Below, one piece after another: positions 7,653 through 15,462 of a stretch of DNA of 41,982 nt. The stretch comes from Alphaproteobacteria bacterium. Lineage in GTDB: Bacteria > Pseudomonadota > Alphaproteobacteria > CAAHEQ01 > UBA3637. The stretch spans positions 1 through 41,982 of the forward strand of contig CAAHEQ010000025.1 in assembly GCA_900772625.1 (NCBI GenBank). The letters run 5' to 3'. The position numbers were made by a program, and so were the translations under genes. Positions within the stretch are counted from its first letter, which is position 1. Each line of letters starts with the position of its first letter. The notes below the pieces were generated by a model. That model was not told where the DNA came from. It searched no databases and saw nothing but the letters and a program-made list of their open reading frames with translations.

Positions 7653-8085
7653 GACGCTGAAAATAGACGGCAAAATGAATGTGCATATTATTATGCCGAC
7701 TAAGTCCGTGCTGGACGATGTTGCAGACAAGATTATTTTGCCGACTGAGGACGGTGATTTGATGATTTTATGGGATCGCGCGCCACTGTTCGTGCAAATC
7801 AAAGCAGGCCTCGTGTGGGTTTATAACCGAGGTCAGCGCCCCATTGGCTATTATGTGTCAAGTGGCTTTGCGGAGGTCAGGCGCAATATTTGTGCGGTTC
7901 TGGCGTGGGGTGTTAAGGCCGATTCGGTTGACAAAGTGAGCATCCATCGCCGAAGACAGCTGGCCGAAGAGCAGCTCGGCAAAATAAACTCGGATTTGCA
8001 GCGCCAAGAGCTGATGAAAAGAATCGATTTTTTCAAGATGTTGGAAACAAAGCCATCGCTCCTTGTCCCGCCCAGCTTTGATTAA
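7645..8085 (+). CDS. atpC: F1-ATPase subunit epsilon
   Basis: The rotor and inhibitory subunit of F1, 146 residues. The N-terminal beta-sandwich is seen in MNVHIIMPTKSVLDDVADKIILPTEDGDLMILWDRAPL and GYYVSSGFAEVRRNICAVLA, the positions of the family's P..G..G.....PLL and G..V......V.ILA blocks. The C-terminal helical hairpin (HRRRQLAEEQLGKINSDLQRQ) is present, so auto-inhibition is structurally possible. The sequence is divergent: the usual GEIGILPGH block is altered to GDLMILWDRA. GGAGG precedes the ATG inside the end of atpD. It is the last gene of the F1 operon, with no obvious terminator before the next promoter. Confidence 0.88.
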   Translation: MPETLKIDGKMNVHIIMPTKSVLDDVADKIILPTEDGDLMILWDRAPLFVQIKAGLVWVYNRGQRPIGYYVSSGFAEVRRNICAVLAWGVKADSVDKVSIHRRRQLAEEQLGKINSDLQRQELMKRIDFFKMLETKPSLLVPPSFD

Positions 8086-8088
8086 CAC

Positions 8089-8117
8089 TTGACTTTTCTT
8101 TGACGCGTTTGTATGAT
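8089..8117 (+). promoter_or_regulatory. Promoter of the GT41 glycosyltransferase gene
   Basis: TTGACT (8089-8094), 17-base spacer, TATGAT (8112-8117), predicted +1 near 8124. It excludes the upstream in-frame ATG at 8113 as start. Confidence 0.6.
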
Positions 8118-8142
8118 GCTTTTCAAACAAAAGGAGACCACT

Positions 8143-9720
8143 ATGACAAACTTTGAACAACTGAATAAATCTGCTCAAGATTTTATCGAAAAGAAAGAAT
8201 ACACGCAAGCGGAAGTGTGCTTAATGCGGGCGTTGCAGTTAAAAAGCGATGACGCTGAAGTATGGCATAATTTGGCAGGCGTTCGGATGTGCCAAAAAAG
8301 ATTTAAGGCTGCGGCCGATTTTTTTGGGCGCCAACTCGAACTTGATCCATACGATATCCAAGCTGCGCTCGATATGATTTATGCAAAAGAATGGCACTTT
8401 ATTTGGGAAGATTTTCAACAAGATGTTCGTTCCGTTAAAGAAAAAATGGCCGAATTGGACGCTTTTTCAACGCGCTCGATGTTTATGGACTTGCCCCATA
8501 CGTTTGAAGAGCTCTATACATGGCTTTTAAAGCGTCACGCAGGCGATGCTAAATTGCAAGACATTTATGCGCAAAACTTTACATTTGACCACTCCAATCA
8601 TAAAATTGGCCCAAAAATTAAGGTGGGTTATTTTACAACTGATTTAGGGCCGTCCCCTTGCGGCAATGTGATGACGGCGTTGTTTGAAAACCACAATCAC
8701 GCACAATTTGAAATTCATTGCTTTGCGACAACGGACTTGGCAAAAGCCAGCCAAAAAGACTATGGCAAGCGATTGGTCGAACGGCAAATGAAGTGCTTTG
8801 ATTTTTATCATGATATGTCGAAAATCAATAATGAAAAAGAAATGGCACAAGCGATTTATGACGCAGGCATTGACATTTTAATCGATGTGAATGGCGTGGG
8901 CAACAAGATGTATCGCACGCTTGCGTACCGTCCAGCCCCTGTGCAGGTGGATTATTTTGGCGTTCCTTCTACAACGGGCTTGCCGTATTACGATTACGTG
9001 ATTGGTGACAAGTTTACGATGCCAGAATCGCAAAGAAAATATTTTTCGGAGAAAATCAAGGATATGCCGCTTTGCTATCATCCCGCTGATGACAAGCCCG
9101 AGTTCGGCCCTGTCTTTAGCAAAGAGGATTGCTTTTTGCCAGAGGACAAAGTGATTTACTGTTCGTTTGTATCGGCGTTCAAAATTACGGAAAAGTACTT
9201 TGATATGTGGTGCCGCATTTTAAAAGCTGTGCCCGATTCGGTGCTGTGGCTTTTATCACGCGAGGATGTGGACGAGGATAACCTGCGTCACGAGGCAATC
9301 AAGCGTGGTATTACGCCTGAGCGCATTATTTTCTTACCGTGTATGGATCGGCCATTCTTCCTGTCGGCGCTGAGAAATGCAGATTTATTCTTGGACGTGG
9401 AAATATGGCAAGCGCACTCAACGTGCTTGGAAAGCTTGTCCGCCTGCGTGCCGCTCTTGACATGTACAGGCAACAGCTGGGCATCGCGTGTGCCATCGAC
9501 TATGCTGAAGACTTTCGGTTTGCCCGAGCTTGTCTGCGCCAGCGAGGCCGAGTACGAACAAAAAGCCATTGCTTATGGTTTGGACAAAGAAAAGCTTGCT
9601 GCGTTAAAGGAAAAGACAAAAGCGCTGATGAGTCCCGAAAACCCATTGTTTAATATGAAGCAATATGCTAAGTGGTTCGAGGATAATTTAATGGAAATGC
9701 TTCACGAAAAATTGAGATAA
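8143..9720 (+). CDS. TPR/GT41 (OGT/SPINDLY-like) glycosyltransferase
   Basis: A protein of 525 residues. Residues 5-95 or so contain about two TPR units (AEVCLMRALQLKSDDAEVWH, FKAAADFFGRQLELDPYDIQ). Residues 145-520 or so match the catalytic region of O-GlcNAc transferase/SPINDLY proteins block by block: KVGYFTTDLG, YDAGIDILIDVNG, YRPAPVQVDYFGVPSTTGLPYYDYVIGD, VIYCSFVSAFKI (conserved Lys), PDSVLWLLSRE, ERIIFLPC, HSTCLESLSACVPLLT, WASRVPS, and ENPLFNMKQYAKWFE near the end. Known relatives transfer sugars from nucleotide sugars to Ser/Thr of proteins. The two His residues of the OGT block DFGNHPTSH are replaced (DLGPSPCGN). AAGGAGA precedes the ATG at 8143. It is convergent with a pilin gene, a possible but unproven substrate. 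Confidence 0.85.
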   Translation: MTNFEQLNKSAQDFIEKKEYTQAEVCLMRALQLKSDDAEVWHNLAGVRMCQKRFKAAADFFGRQLELDPYDIQAALDMIYAKEWHFIWEDFQQDVRSVKEKMAELDAFSTRSMFMDLPHTFEELYTWLLKRHAGDAKLQDIYAQNFTFDHSNHKIGPKIKVGYFTTDLGPSPCGNVMTALFENHNHAQFEIHCFATTDLAKASQKDYGKRLVERQMKCFDFYHDMSKINNEKEMAQAIYDAGIDILIDVNGVGNKMYRTLAYRPAPVQVDYFGVPSTTGLPYYDYVIGDKFTMPESQRKYFSEKIKDMPLCYHPADDKPEFGPVFSKEDCFLPEDKVIYCSFVSAFKITEKYFDMWCRILKAVPDSVLWLLSREDVDEDNLRHEAIKRGITPERIIFLPCMDRPFFLSALRNADLFLDVEIWQAHSTCLESLSACVPLLTCTGNSWASRVPSTMLKTFGLPELVCASEAEYEQKAIAYGLDKEKLAALKEKTKALMSPENPLFNMKQYAKWFEDNLMEMLHEKLR

Positions 9721-9740
9721 GCCCTTTGTGAAACGTTGTC

Positions 9741-9775
9741 AAAAGGCGTACCGTTTGTGTGCGCCTTTTTTTATT
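9741..9775 (+). terminator. Rho-independent terminator of the GT41 gene
   Basis: AAAAGGCG (9741-9748) pairs with CGCCTTTT (9762-9769), and the T-run continues to 9772. Confidence 0.8.
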
Positions 9776-9831
9776 TTTGCACGCCGCAACTGTTCTGAGG
9801 ATTTCAAGAGATGTAGTGTTTAGTTTTCCAC

Positions 9832-9860
9832 AAAAAAACGCTCCCCAAGCGGGAAGCGTT
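9832..9860 (-). terminator. Rho-independent terminator of the pilin gene
   Basis: On the minus strand AACGCTTCCC (9860-9851) pairs with GGGGAGCGTT (9846-9837) around a GCTT loop, with one U-G pair, then runs into T's. It is only about 60 bases from the opposing terminator of the GT41 gene. Confidence 0.8.
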
Positions 9861-9885
9861 TCTTTTACATTGCGTTTCAATAAGA

Positions 9886-10293
9886 TTAGTTGTTATTGAA
9901 TGTGAATGTTGTACCAGCTGTTGTAGCACCAGAAATTGTGACCAAAGCAGATGTACGGCCAGCCAAAGCAGCTGCGATTGCATCAGATGGAACATTTGTG
10001 ACAGCAATCACGATTGGAGCTGTTGCAGATTCACGAGAGACAGCACCAGCAACACCAGATGGAGCTGTTTCGCCAGGCATCAAGTCAGCACATGTTGTAG
10101 CGGATGTTTCATCGCCCATACCACGTGTTTGAGCCAAAACTGCACAACGAGATACATAGTCCAAAATGTTGTTTGCACGGTAACGGTTCATAGCCATTGT
10201 GTAGCCAGCCAAACCACCGATAGACAAAACACCAATGATTGCCAAAACACCGAGCATTTCAATCATTGAACGACCAGATTCAATTTTTTTCAT
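9886..10293 (-). CDS. Type IV pilin-like protein
   Basis: A 135-residue prepilin. The class III signal is short: MKKIESG, then RSMIEMLGVLAIIGVLSIGG. If cut after Gly7, mature residue 5 is Glu, as required for pilins, but mature residue 1 would be Arg rather than Phe or Met. The hydrophobic helix is followed by YTMAMNRYRANNILDYVSRC, then a small Ala/Thr/Ser-rich globular domain with two Cys early in the mature protein (SRC ... TTC) instead of the C-terminal disulphide loop common in PilA. AAAAGGAA precedes the ATG. The gene has its own promoter region and a strong terminator, so it is probably monocistronic and highly expressed. It could be a major pilin or a pseudopilin. Confidence 0.85.
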   Translation of the reverse strand: MKKIESGRSMIEMLGVLAIIGVLSIGGLAGYTMAMNRYRANNILDYVSRCAVLAQTRGMGDETSATTCADLMPGETAPSGVAGAVSRESATAPIVIAVTNVPSDAIAAALAGRTSALVTISGATTAGTTFTFNNN

Positions 10294-10321
10294 TTTTTTA
10301 TTCCTTTTCTTTTTGTTTCTA

Positions 10322-10333
10322 GGTTAATTAACC
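10322..10333. promoter_or_regulatory. Perfect 12-base palindrome at the predicted pilin transcript start
   Basis: GGTTAATTAACC, next to the predicted +1 of the pilin promoter (about 10334). It could be an operator or simply the 5' end of the message. Confidence 0.3.
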
Positions 10334-10340
10334 GATTCTA

Positions 10341-10369
10341 AAACTAGCATCTCTTTAAAAGAAATGCAA
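10341..10369 (-). promoter_or_regulatory. Putative promoter of the pilin gene
   Basis: Minus strand: TTGCAT (10364-10369), 17-base spacer, TAGTTT (10341-10346). Confidence 0.4.
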
Positions 10370-10700
10370 GAAAATTTTCTCTACTTGCGTAAATTTATTT
10401 TCTTGATACTAAGCATAGAAACAAAAATGTTAATAAAAAGTAAAAAAAATATGAATTTATATACTTTTTTTGTACAAAGAATTAGACTAAAAACAAATTA
10501 AAACTTTAGTTGATTTTGTTTTTGTCTTTGCGCGAAATAGTGTGCTTTTTTGCCTTTTTCGGAAGCTTTTTGGATGAAAAGCTCCAAAAGTGAAACATAT
10601 ATTCGTATGCTTTTACTATTTATAAAATGATCTTTAATATCCGAATCGCAGCTTGTCCGAATCGCAGGGAAAAAAAGAGCTAAATGCTGATCGGATTTTA

Positions 10701-10850
10701 AACACCGATTGAAGGTGTCTAGCGTTGATTTACGCCAATATAGAGGCTCGGGCTGATTGAGCACATCTGCCTTTGCTTTGCGCCAATAAATAGACGCTTG
10801 AAGGCCGATTGCGCATCTAGCGTTGTTTTGCGCCAGAATAGAGGCTTTTG
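10701..10850. repeat. Three imperfect 50-base tandem repeats
   Basis: Units at about 10701-10750, 10751-10800 and 10801-10850. Shared core on the plus strand: GATTG near base 7, then (A/T)GCG or equivalent, (T/C)GCCA(A/G)(T/A)A and TAGA(G/C)GCT at the end. On the minus strand two units encode xxxYWRKxxxDxxN in one frame, and the third is shifted by a two-base indel. Only these copies are visible here. Confidence 0.6.
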
Positions 10851-10859
10851 ATGCAGAGC

Positions 10860-11921
10860 TTAAACTTTCTGTCCGTGGGCGGCGGATTTTAATTGGCCAC
10901 AGGCCGCCATAATATCTTGCCCACGCGCGGTGCGAATCGGGGCTGCAAAATAAGCGTCCTCCAAAACTTTCGCAAAACGGTGCACTTGATTGTTCGAGGA
11001 AGGCTCGAATACGCTGCCTTTCCACGGATTAAATGGAATCAGGTTAAACTTAACCTCCAACCCCTTGACCAGCTCGATTAGTTCTTTGGCGTTTTCAATC
11101 GAGTCGTTGACGTCTTTAAGCATAATATATTCCATTGTGATATATTGCCTGTGTTCCAAACGGGCTTGGTATTCTTTGCACGCTTTGATTAACACTTCCA
11201 GCGGATACTTTTTGTTAATCGGCATAATTTGGTTGCGAATCTGATTATTCGGCGCGTGCAAGCTGATTGCCAAACGGCAACCTAAATCAGTCGCAAGCAA
11301 CGGGATTTTGTCGGCGATACCACTGGTCGAGACGGTAATGCGGCGCTTGGACAAAGCAATGCCTTCGCCGTCCATCAAGATGCGCATCGCGGGGACGAGG
11401 TTATCATAATTCATCAACGGTTCGCCCATGCCCATCACGACAACATTGGAGAGCATGCGCGTTTCATTGGTTGGAGAGGGCCATTCGCCATAGCTGTCTC
11501 GAGCCGCCATAAATTGACCGACTATTTCGCCCGCCGTTAAGTTGCGTTGCATCAGCTGAGTGCCTGTGTGGCAAAACTTGCAGCCCATCAAGCAGCCGAC
11601 CTGAGTCGATAAGCATACAGCGCCACGATCTTCTTCGGGAATATAGACTGTTTCGATTTCTTTGCCGTCTTCAAAACGGAACAGCCACTTGCGTGTGCCG
11701 TCTGTCGAGCGTTGCTCGGTGACGACTTCGGGACGCGAGACGTAAAACATTTCAGCTAATCGAGCTTGCAAAGGCTTGGATAGGGACGACATTTTGCTAA
11801 AGTCCCGTTCACCTTTGTTATAAATCCATTGCCATAACTGTTTTGTGCGGAAAGGCTTTTCGCCAATCGACACCATTAAGTCACACAATTGTTGCCGTGA
11901 AAGGCCGACTAGGTCTTGCAT
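10860..11921 (-). CDS. rlmN: 23S rRNA (adenine-2503-C2)-methyltransferase, radical SAM
   Basis: RlmN methylates A2503 of 23S rRNA (family members also modify A37 of some tRNAs). The radical SAM cluster motif CLMGCKFC (CxxxCxxC) is preceded by RGAVCLSTQVG. SAM-binding blocks GMGEPLMNYD and ITVSTSG and the resolving Cys in RGQDIMAACGQL near the C terminus are present. The N-terminal accessory domain (FRTKQLWQWIYNKGERDFSKMSSLSK) is typical. The ATG at 11921 gives 353 residues. A longer GTG start at 11948 would overlap the upstream gene and is less likely. Neither has a clear ribosome binding site. It lies 11 bases after the IalB-like gene and is probably co-transcribed with it. Confidence 0.95.
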   Translation of the reverse strand: MQDLVGLSRQQLCDLMVSIGEKPFRTKQLWQWIYNKGERDFSKMSSLSKPLQARLAEMFYVSRPEVVTEQRSTDGTRKWLFRFEDGKEIETVYIPEEDRGAVCLSTQVGCLMGCKFCHTGTQLMQRNLTAGEIVGQFMAARDSYGEWPSPTNETRMLSNVVVMGMGEPLMNYDNLVPAMRILMDGEGIALSKRRITVSTSGIADKIPLLATDLGCRLAISLHAPNNQIRNQIMPINKKYPLEVLIKACKEYQARLEHRQYITMEYIMLKDVNDSIENAKELIELVKGLEVKFNLIPFNPWKGSVFEPSSNNQVHRFAKVLEDAYFAAPIRTARGQDIMAACGQLKSAAHGQKV

Positions 11922-11932
11922 TTTTTTGGGAT

Positions 11933-12445
11933 TTACTTTCTGCCACACGCGCGATCAATTGCGTTTGCAGCCTTTGTAAAGCCATTCAGCGAGAATGTAT
12001 CCGTTGTCGTATTGCCAAGCGATGACTTGCCCACGATGACGGCTTTGTTGCCGTTTCGCATCATCTTGACAAGTTTTGCATCAGCAGCCGAGCTCTTTGC
12101 CCATGCCGAGTCTTCGTGTGTGAAAAGTTCAACGGACTTTTTATCATCGATAGTAATTGTGGCAGTCGAGTCTTTTTTATAATTATAACCCGCTGTCAAG
12201 TTGACTACGTTGAAAGACTTTGCTTTTGGGCGGTGCGCAATGATTAAAAAGACATCGCCGCGGCGTTTATATTTACCGCTGGACTTTTGAGGCACGGAGG
12301 CCATATAGCACAAATTAGCGCCGTTTTCTTTCATTCTGTAGGCTGTCCAATCGCCGAAAGTACCGAGCAATTCTCTGCGTTCAGCGGCGTGTGCAACACT
12401 ACAAGTCAACATTAAAAATAAAGCGAATAAAGTCCATTTTTTCAT
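11933..12445 (-). CDS. IalB-like secreted protein (invasion-associated locus B family)
   Basis: A 170-residue protein. Residues 1-20 or so are a Sec signal peptide (KKWTLFALFLMLTCSVAHA, cut before AERRE). The mature part has the family's FGDWTAYRMK...LCYMAS opening and VFLIIAHRP and VNLTAGYNYKKDS blocks, and ends with Cys in ACGRK. The two mature Cys could form a disulphide. The family is widespread in alphaproteobacteria, and its name comes from Bartonella. A role in host-cell entry is not implied here. AAGGAGA precedes the ATG. A candidate promoter overlaps the end of rsmB. Confidence 0.75.
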   Translation of the reverse strand: MKKWTLFALFLMLTCSVAHAAERRELLGTFGDWTAYRMKENGANLCYMASVPQKSSGKYKRRGDVFLIIAHRPKAKSFNVVNLTAGYNYKKDSTATITIDDKKSVELFTHEDSAWAKSSAADAKLVKMMRNGNKAVIVGKSSLGNTTTDTFSLNGFTKAANAIDRACGRK

Positions 12446-12468
12446 AATAAGAGTCTCCTTCTGTTCTT

Positions 12469-12497
12469 TTTGTACACCGAAATGATTTTTATTGCAA
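12469..12497 (-). promoter_or_regulatory. Putative promoter for the ialB-like/rlmN pair
   Basis: Minus strand: TTGCAA (12492-12497), 17-base spacer, TACAAA (12469-12474). The -35 overlaps the stop of rsmB. Confidence 0.45.
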
Positions 12498-13745
12498 CTT
12501 TTTTTTCAATAGGGTTGCAAAAAATCCGTCCATTCCTTGATATGGGAATGTACGAATGTCGCCCTCGGGCGTGAGGAAAGGCTTAAAACGAGCATTTGTA
12601 ATTGGGACTCGCGTGTATACGTCCGCAAAGCTGGCAATGACTTTTTCGCCCTCATCAGGTTGCAGCGAGCACGTGCAATACACAATCAGCCCGTCATTTT
12701 TCAGCAAGCGATGCGCTGTTTTCAAAAGCTTTTTTTGTACAATACTTAATTTCGCCACATCTTCAGGTGTGCGATGAAAATATAAATCGGGGTGGCGCAT
12801 AATCGTGCCTGTGGCGGAGCACGGTGCATCAATTAAAATCGCGTCATAAATTTCTTGACCTTTGATACGGTTGGCGTCCAGCGCGATTAAGTTGGTGGTA
12901 TAGCCTAGGCGGTTTAAGTTTTCCTTGATGCGCTCGAGGCGTTTTTCGGAAATATCAAACGCATCGACATCGGCGCCTTGAGCCAATAATGCCGCTGTTT
13001 TGCCACCAGGAGCCGCACAAAAGTCCGCAACTTTTTTGCCCTTTAAATCGCCAAATAATTGCACAGGAATGGACGCCGCTTGATCTTGCACCCACCAATC
13101 GCCCGCCATAAAGCCTTCCATATGCGGCACGTAAACGCCGCTTGGCAATTCAATCGATCCCGTCTGCGTCACTTTACCATTTAATTTTTGAGCCCAAAAG
13201 TCGGGGTCTTTTTTGACCGAGACGAATGTAGCAGGCTCGTTTAAAAAAGCCGCCGCGATGCGTTTAGCCTCGTCCACGCCATAGGCTTTTTGCCAGCTTT
13301 TGTAAAGCCAGTCAGGTACGTTCAGCGTGGGATCAGAGAACTTTTCAAGCAGTTCGTTTTTATGGCGGCACAGGTTGCGCAAAACGCCGTTAATTAGCTT
13401 TGTGTAAAAATCGCTGTCTTTCGCTTTTGCCATATCCACGGCGGTTGAAACAGCCGCGTGTGGCGCCGTTTGCATAAACAAAATCTGGCACGCGCCCAAG
13501 ATTAAAATGCTTTGGACGAATTTGGCTTTGTTCGGAAGCGGACGTGCCATCAAGCTTGCTAAAATGGCTTCAATCTGTCCACATCGGCGCATTGCAGTTG
13601 TGGCCAGCATTCGCACAAACGATTTATCGCGTAAATCCAGCGTTGACGCCAAACGTTCAAATGTATCGTCCAGATTTTGTTTTTTATAACGGACTTGATA
13701 AAAAATTTCTAACGTTGTAAGCCGTGCTGTTAATATATCGGTCAT
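12489..13745 (-). CDS. rsmB: 16S rRNA (cytosine-967-C5)-methyltransferase
   Basis: RsmB (Sun/Fmu family) makes m5C967 in 16S rRNA. The N-terminal 130 residues resemble the NusB-like RNA-binding domain (VRMLATTAMRRCGQIEAILAS, LINGVLRN). The C-terminal methyltransferase domain has the SAM site DFCAAPGGKTAALLA, motif IV DAPCSATGTIMRHPD and motif VI YCTCSLQPDEGE with the catalytic Cys. ATG codons at 13748 and 13745 are both possible; AAGG seven bases before 13745 favours the latter (418 residues). It follows ftsZ after about 34 bases without a terminator, where lpxC would be expected in many proteobacteria. Confidence 0.93.
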   Translation of the reverse strand: MTDILTARLTTLEIFYQVRYKKQNLDDTFERLASTLDLRDKSFVRMLATTAMRRCGQIEAILASLMARPLPNKAKFVQSILILGACQILFMQTAPHAAVSTAVDMAKAKDSDFYTKLINGVLRNLCRHKNELLEKFSDPTLNVPDWLYKSWQKAYGVDEAKRIAAAFLNEPATFVSVKKDPDFWAQKLNGKVTQTGSIELPSGVYVPHMEGFMAGDWWVQDQAASIPVQLFGDLKGKKVADFCAAPGGKTAALLAQGADVDAFDISEKRLERIKENLNRLGYTTNLIALDANRIKGQEIYDAILIDAPCSATGTIMRHPDLYFHRTPEDVAKLSIVQKKLLKTAHRLLKNDGLIVYCTCSLQPDEGEKVIASFADVYTRVPITNARFKPFLTPEGDIRTFPYQGMDGFFATLLKKKLQ

Positions 13746-13779
13746 CATATCGCCTTGCTTTTTGTTTTTTTCGTGTGCG

Positions 13780-15462
13780 CTATCTTAAAAACGCGGGAAT
13801 GTTCAGCTCTTCTTCTTTAGGCAGCTCGGGCACAGTGCGTTCCGTATTTGGGCGCTGTTCAGCTTGCGCCTGCAAACGTTTTTTGCTTTTTTCAATCATA
13901 TTTTTGTCTGAGAAAATAGACGGAAACAAAACGTCCGAAAAAAGCCCTTTGCGCTTTTTGTTTACGCCCTCTTGCGTGCTTTCTTGCGCCGATCCTTTGG
14001 TGCTTTCTGCCGAGCCTATGCCAGCTTGAGTCCCCCCCACTGCGCCCATAGAGGAAAAGCCAGCAGCATCCGCTTGTGCGAGCGTCTGGGAGGCCTCGAC
14101 ATTCAATGATTTGAGCAAAGGCGGAAATAAGTCCGTTTCATCTTGTTCTTGATGCATTTGCTCTTCTAATGCGGGGCTAGCTTCCGCAGCAGGCTCTGCA
14201 ATAAAAGTATCTTCTGGCACTTTTGGCTGAACGTTTTCGGCAATCTCGACCGTTTGGGTGGAAACGACAATATCAGGCGAGTTCGGTGCAGGAACAAACA
14301 AGACAGATTGTTCTTTTTTCTCGGGCTCTTGTTCTTGCACAGCTTCTTGCAATTGCTCGTGGCCTTGCGGCGTAATGACGATAGGTTCAGGAATGTTGCT
14401 CAGTACATGCGCTGTTTCGGGGGCTTTGTTGTCTTTGATTTCATTCAATCCAGTCGCAACGACCGAAATGCGCAATTTGTCGCCTAGCGTATCATCATTG
14501 CAAACACCAAAGATAATGTTGGCGTCTTCATCCACTTCTTGGCGAATACGATCCAGTGCGTCAGCTGTTTCCGTCAACAACACGTTTTTGCCAAAAAAGC
14601 CAATTAACACGCCTTTTGCGCCTTTCATCGATACATCAAGCAGCGGGTTGACAATGACTTTTTCAACCGCTTCCACGGCGCGATTTTCGCCCTCGGCCTC
14701 ACCTGAGCCCATAATTGCTTTGCCCATACCCTCTGTCACAGCTCTGACGTCCGCAAAGTCAACGTGCACTTCCATTGTGTCAATCATTAAATCGGTAATG
14801 CTGCGCACGCCTTGATACAAAATGTCGTCAGCCATTTGGAAAGCTTGTTGCAATGTAGTTTGAGGGCTTGCAACCAAGAACAGATTTTGATTTGGAATGA
14901 TAATCAGCGTATCTACATATTTGGATAATTCTTCAATGCCCGCTTCGGCAATGCGCATTCTTTTTTTGTTTTCAACAAGGAAGGGCTTTGTCACAACGCC
15001 GATTGTCAAAATGCCCATTTCTTTGGCAAGCTTGGCAATCACAGGAGACGCACCTGTTCCCGTGCCGCCACCCATACCCGCCGCGATAAAAAGCAAGTTG
15101 ACGCCCTGCAAGGCTTCCTTGATTTTATCCAAACTTTCTTCAGCCGCTTTTCGACCGATGTCAGGATTAGAGCCCGCGCCTAAACCTTGCGTTAATGATG
15201 CACCCAACTGGATGCGCTCGTGCGTTAAGGACCGCGACATTACTTGCGCGTCCGTATTCGCGACAACAAAACGCGTGCCCGTCAGATGAGAGCGAATCAT
15301 ATTGTTAATTGCATTACCGCCCGCGCCACCAACACCGATAACGCAAATATTGGGGCGCATTAACACTTCTGGCGCCGCAGTCGGCAGAGCAATACTCAAA
15401 TCCGAGTCAGGCTCTTTGTTTTCGTTTTCTGGCACGGTAATTAGAAATTCTGTATTATCCAT
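13780..15462 (-). CDS. ftsZ: Cell division GTPase FtsZ
   Basis: FtsZ polymerises into the cytokinetic ring. GTP-binding: CVIGVGGAGGNAINNM and the tubulin signature GGGTGTG (131-137). The T7 synergy loop reads MEVHVDFADV: the two catalytic Asp (235, 238) are kept, but the Asn usually before VDFADV is His233. A long, acidic, Gln/Glu/Pro-rich linker (about residues 335-545) leads to the conserved C-terminal peptide ELNIPAFLR that binds FtsA and other tethers. At 560 residues it is long, mainly because of the linker. The ATG at 15462, with AAAGGAC upstream, is preferred over one at 15483. It overlaps ftsA by 22 bases. Confidence 0.96.
   Translation of the reverse strand: MDNTEFLITVPENENKEPDSDLSIALPTAAPEVLMRPNICVIGVGGAGGNAINNMIRSHLTGTRFVVANTDAQVMSRSLTHERIQLGASLTQGLGAGSNPDIGRKAAEESLDKIKEALQGVNLLFIAAGMGGGTGTGASPVIAKLAKEMGILTIGVVTKPFLVENKKRMRIAEAGIEELSKYVDTLIIIPNQNLFLVASPQTTLQQAFQMADDILYQGVRSITDLMIDTMEVHVDFADVRAVTEGMGKAIMGSGEAEGENRAVEAVEKVIVNPLLDVSMKGAKGVLIGFFGKNVLLTETADALDRIRQEVDEDANIIFGVCNDDTLGDKLRISVVATGLNEIKDNKAPETAHVLSNIPEPIVITPQGHEQLQEAVQEQEPEKKEQSVLFVPAPNSPDIVVSTQTVEIAENVQPKVPEDTFIAEPAAEASPALEEQMHQEQDETDLFPPLLKSLNVEASQTLAQADAAGFSSMGAVGGTQAGIGSAESTKGSAQESTQEGVNKKRKGLFSDVLFPSIFSDKNMIEKSKKRLQAQAEQRPNTERTVPELPKEEELNIPAFLR

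Larger units (their letters stand above)
10294..10859. other. Gene-poor interval between pilin and rlmN
   Basis: This interval of 566 bases has no confident gene. The right part of the pilin leader (10322-10369) holds its promoter and a palindrome. 10380-10500 is very AT-rich. 10640-10667 contains two copies of TCCGAATCGCAG separated by four bases. 10701-10850 contains three degenerate 50-base tandem repeats. An open frame on the minus strand (10498-11025) overlaps rlmN and is considered doubtful. Confidence 0.6.

Noticed and set aside
10640..10667. Two TCCGAATCGCAG copies considered as a CRISPR-like or attachment-site repeat
   Set aside because: Only two 12-base copies four bases apart, with no cas genes, integrase or further units.
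10498..11025. Open frame of 175 codons on the minus strand
   Set aside because: About 165 bases overlap the end of rlmN in another frame, the rest follows degenerate tandem repeats with an indel, it has no ribosome binding site and no recognisable family. It may be remnant sequence and is not called as a gene.
14258..14815. Open frame of 185 codons on the plus strand inside ftsZ
   Set aside because: It lies opposite a conserved FtsZ coding sequence, its Ser/Thr-rich composition is that of an antisense frame, and it has no start signals.
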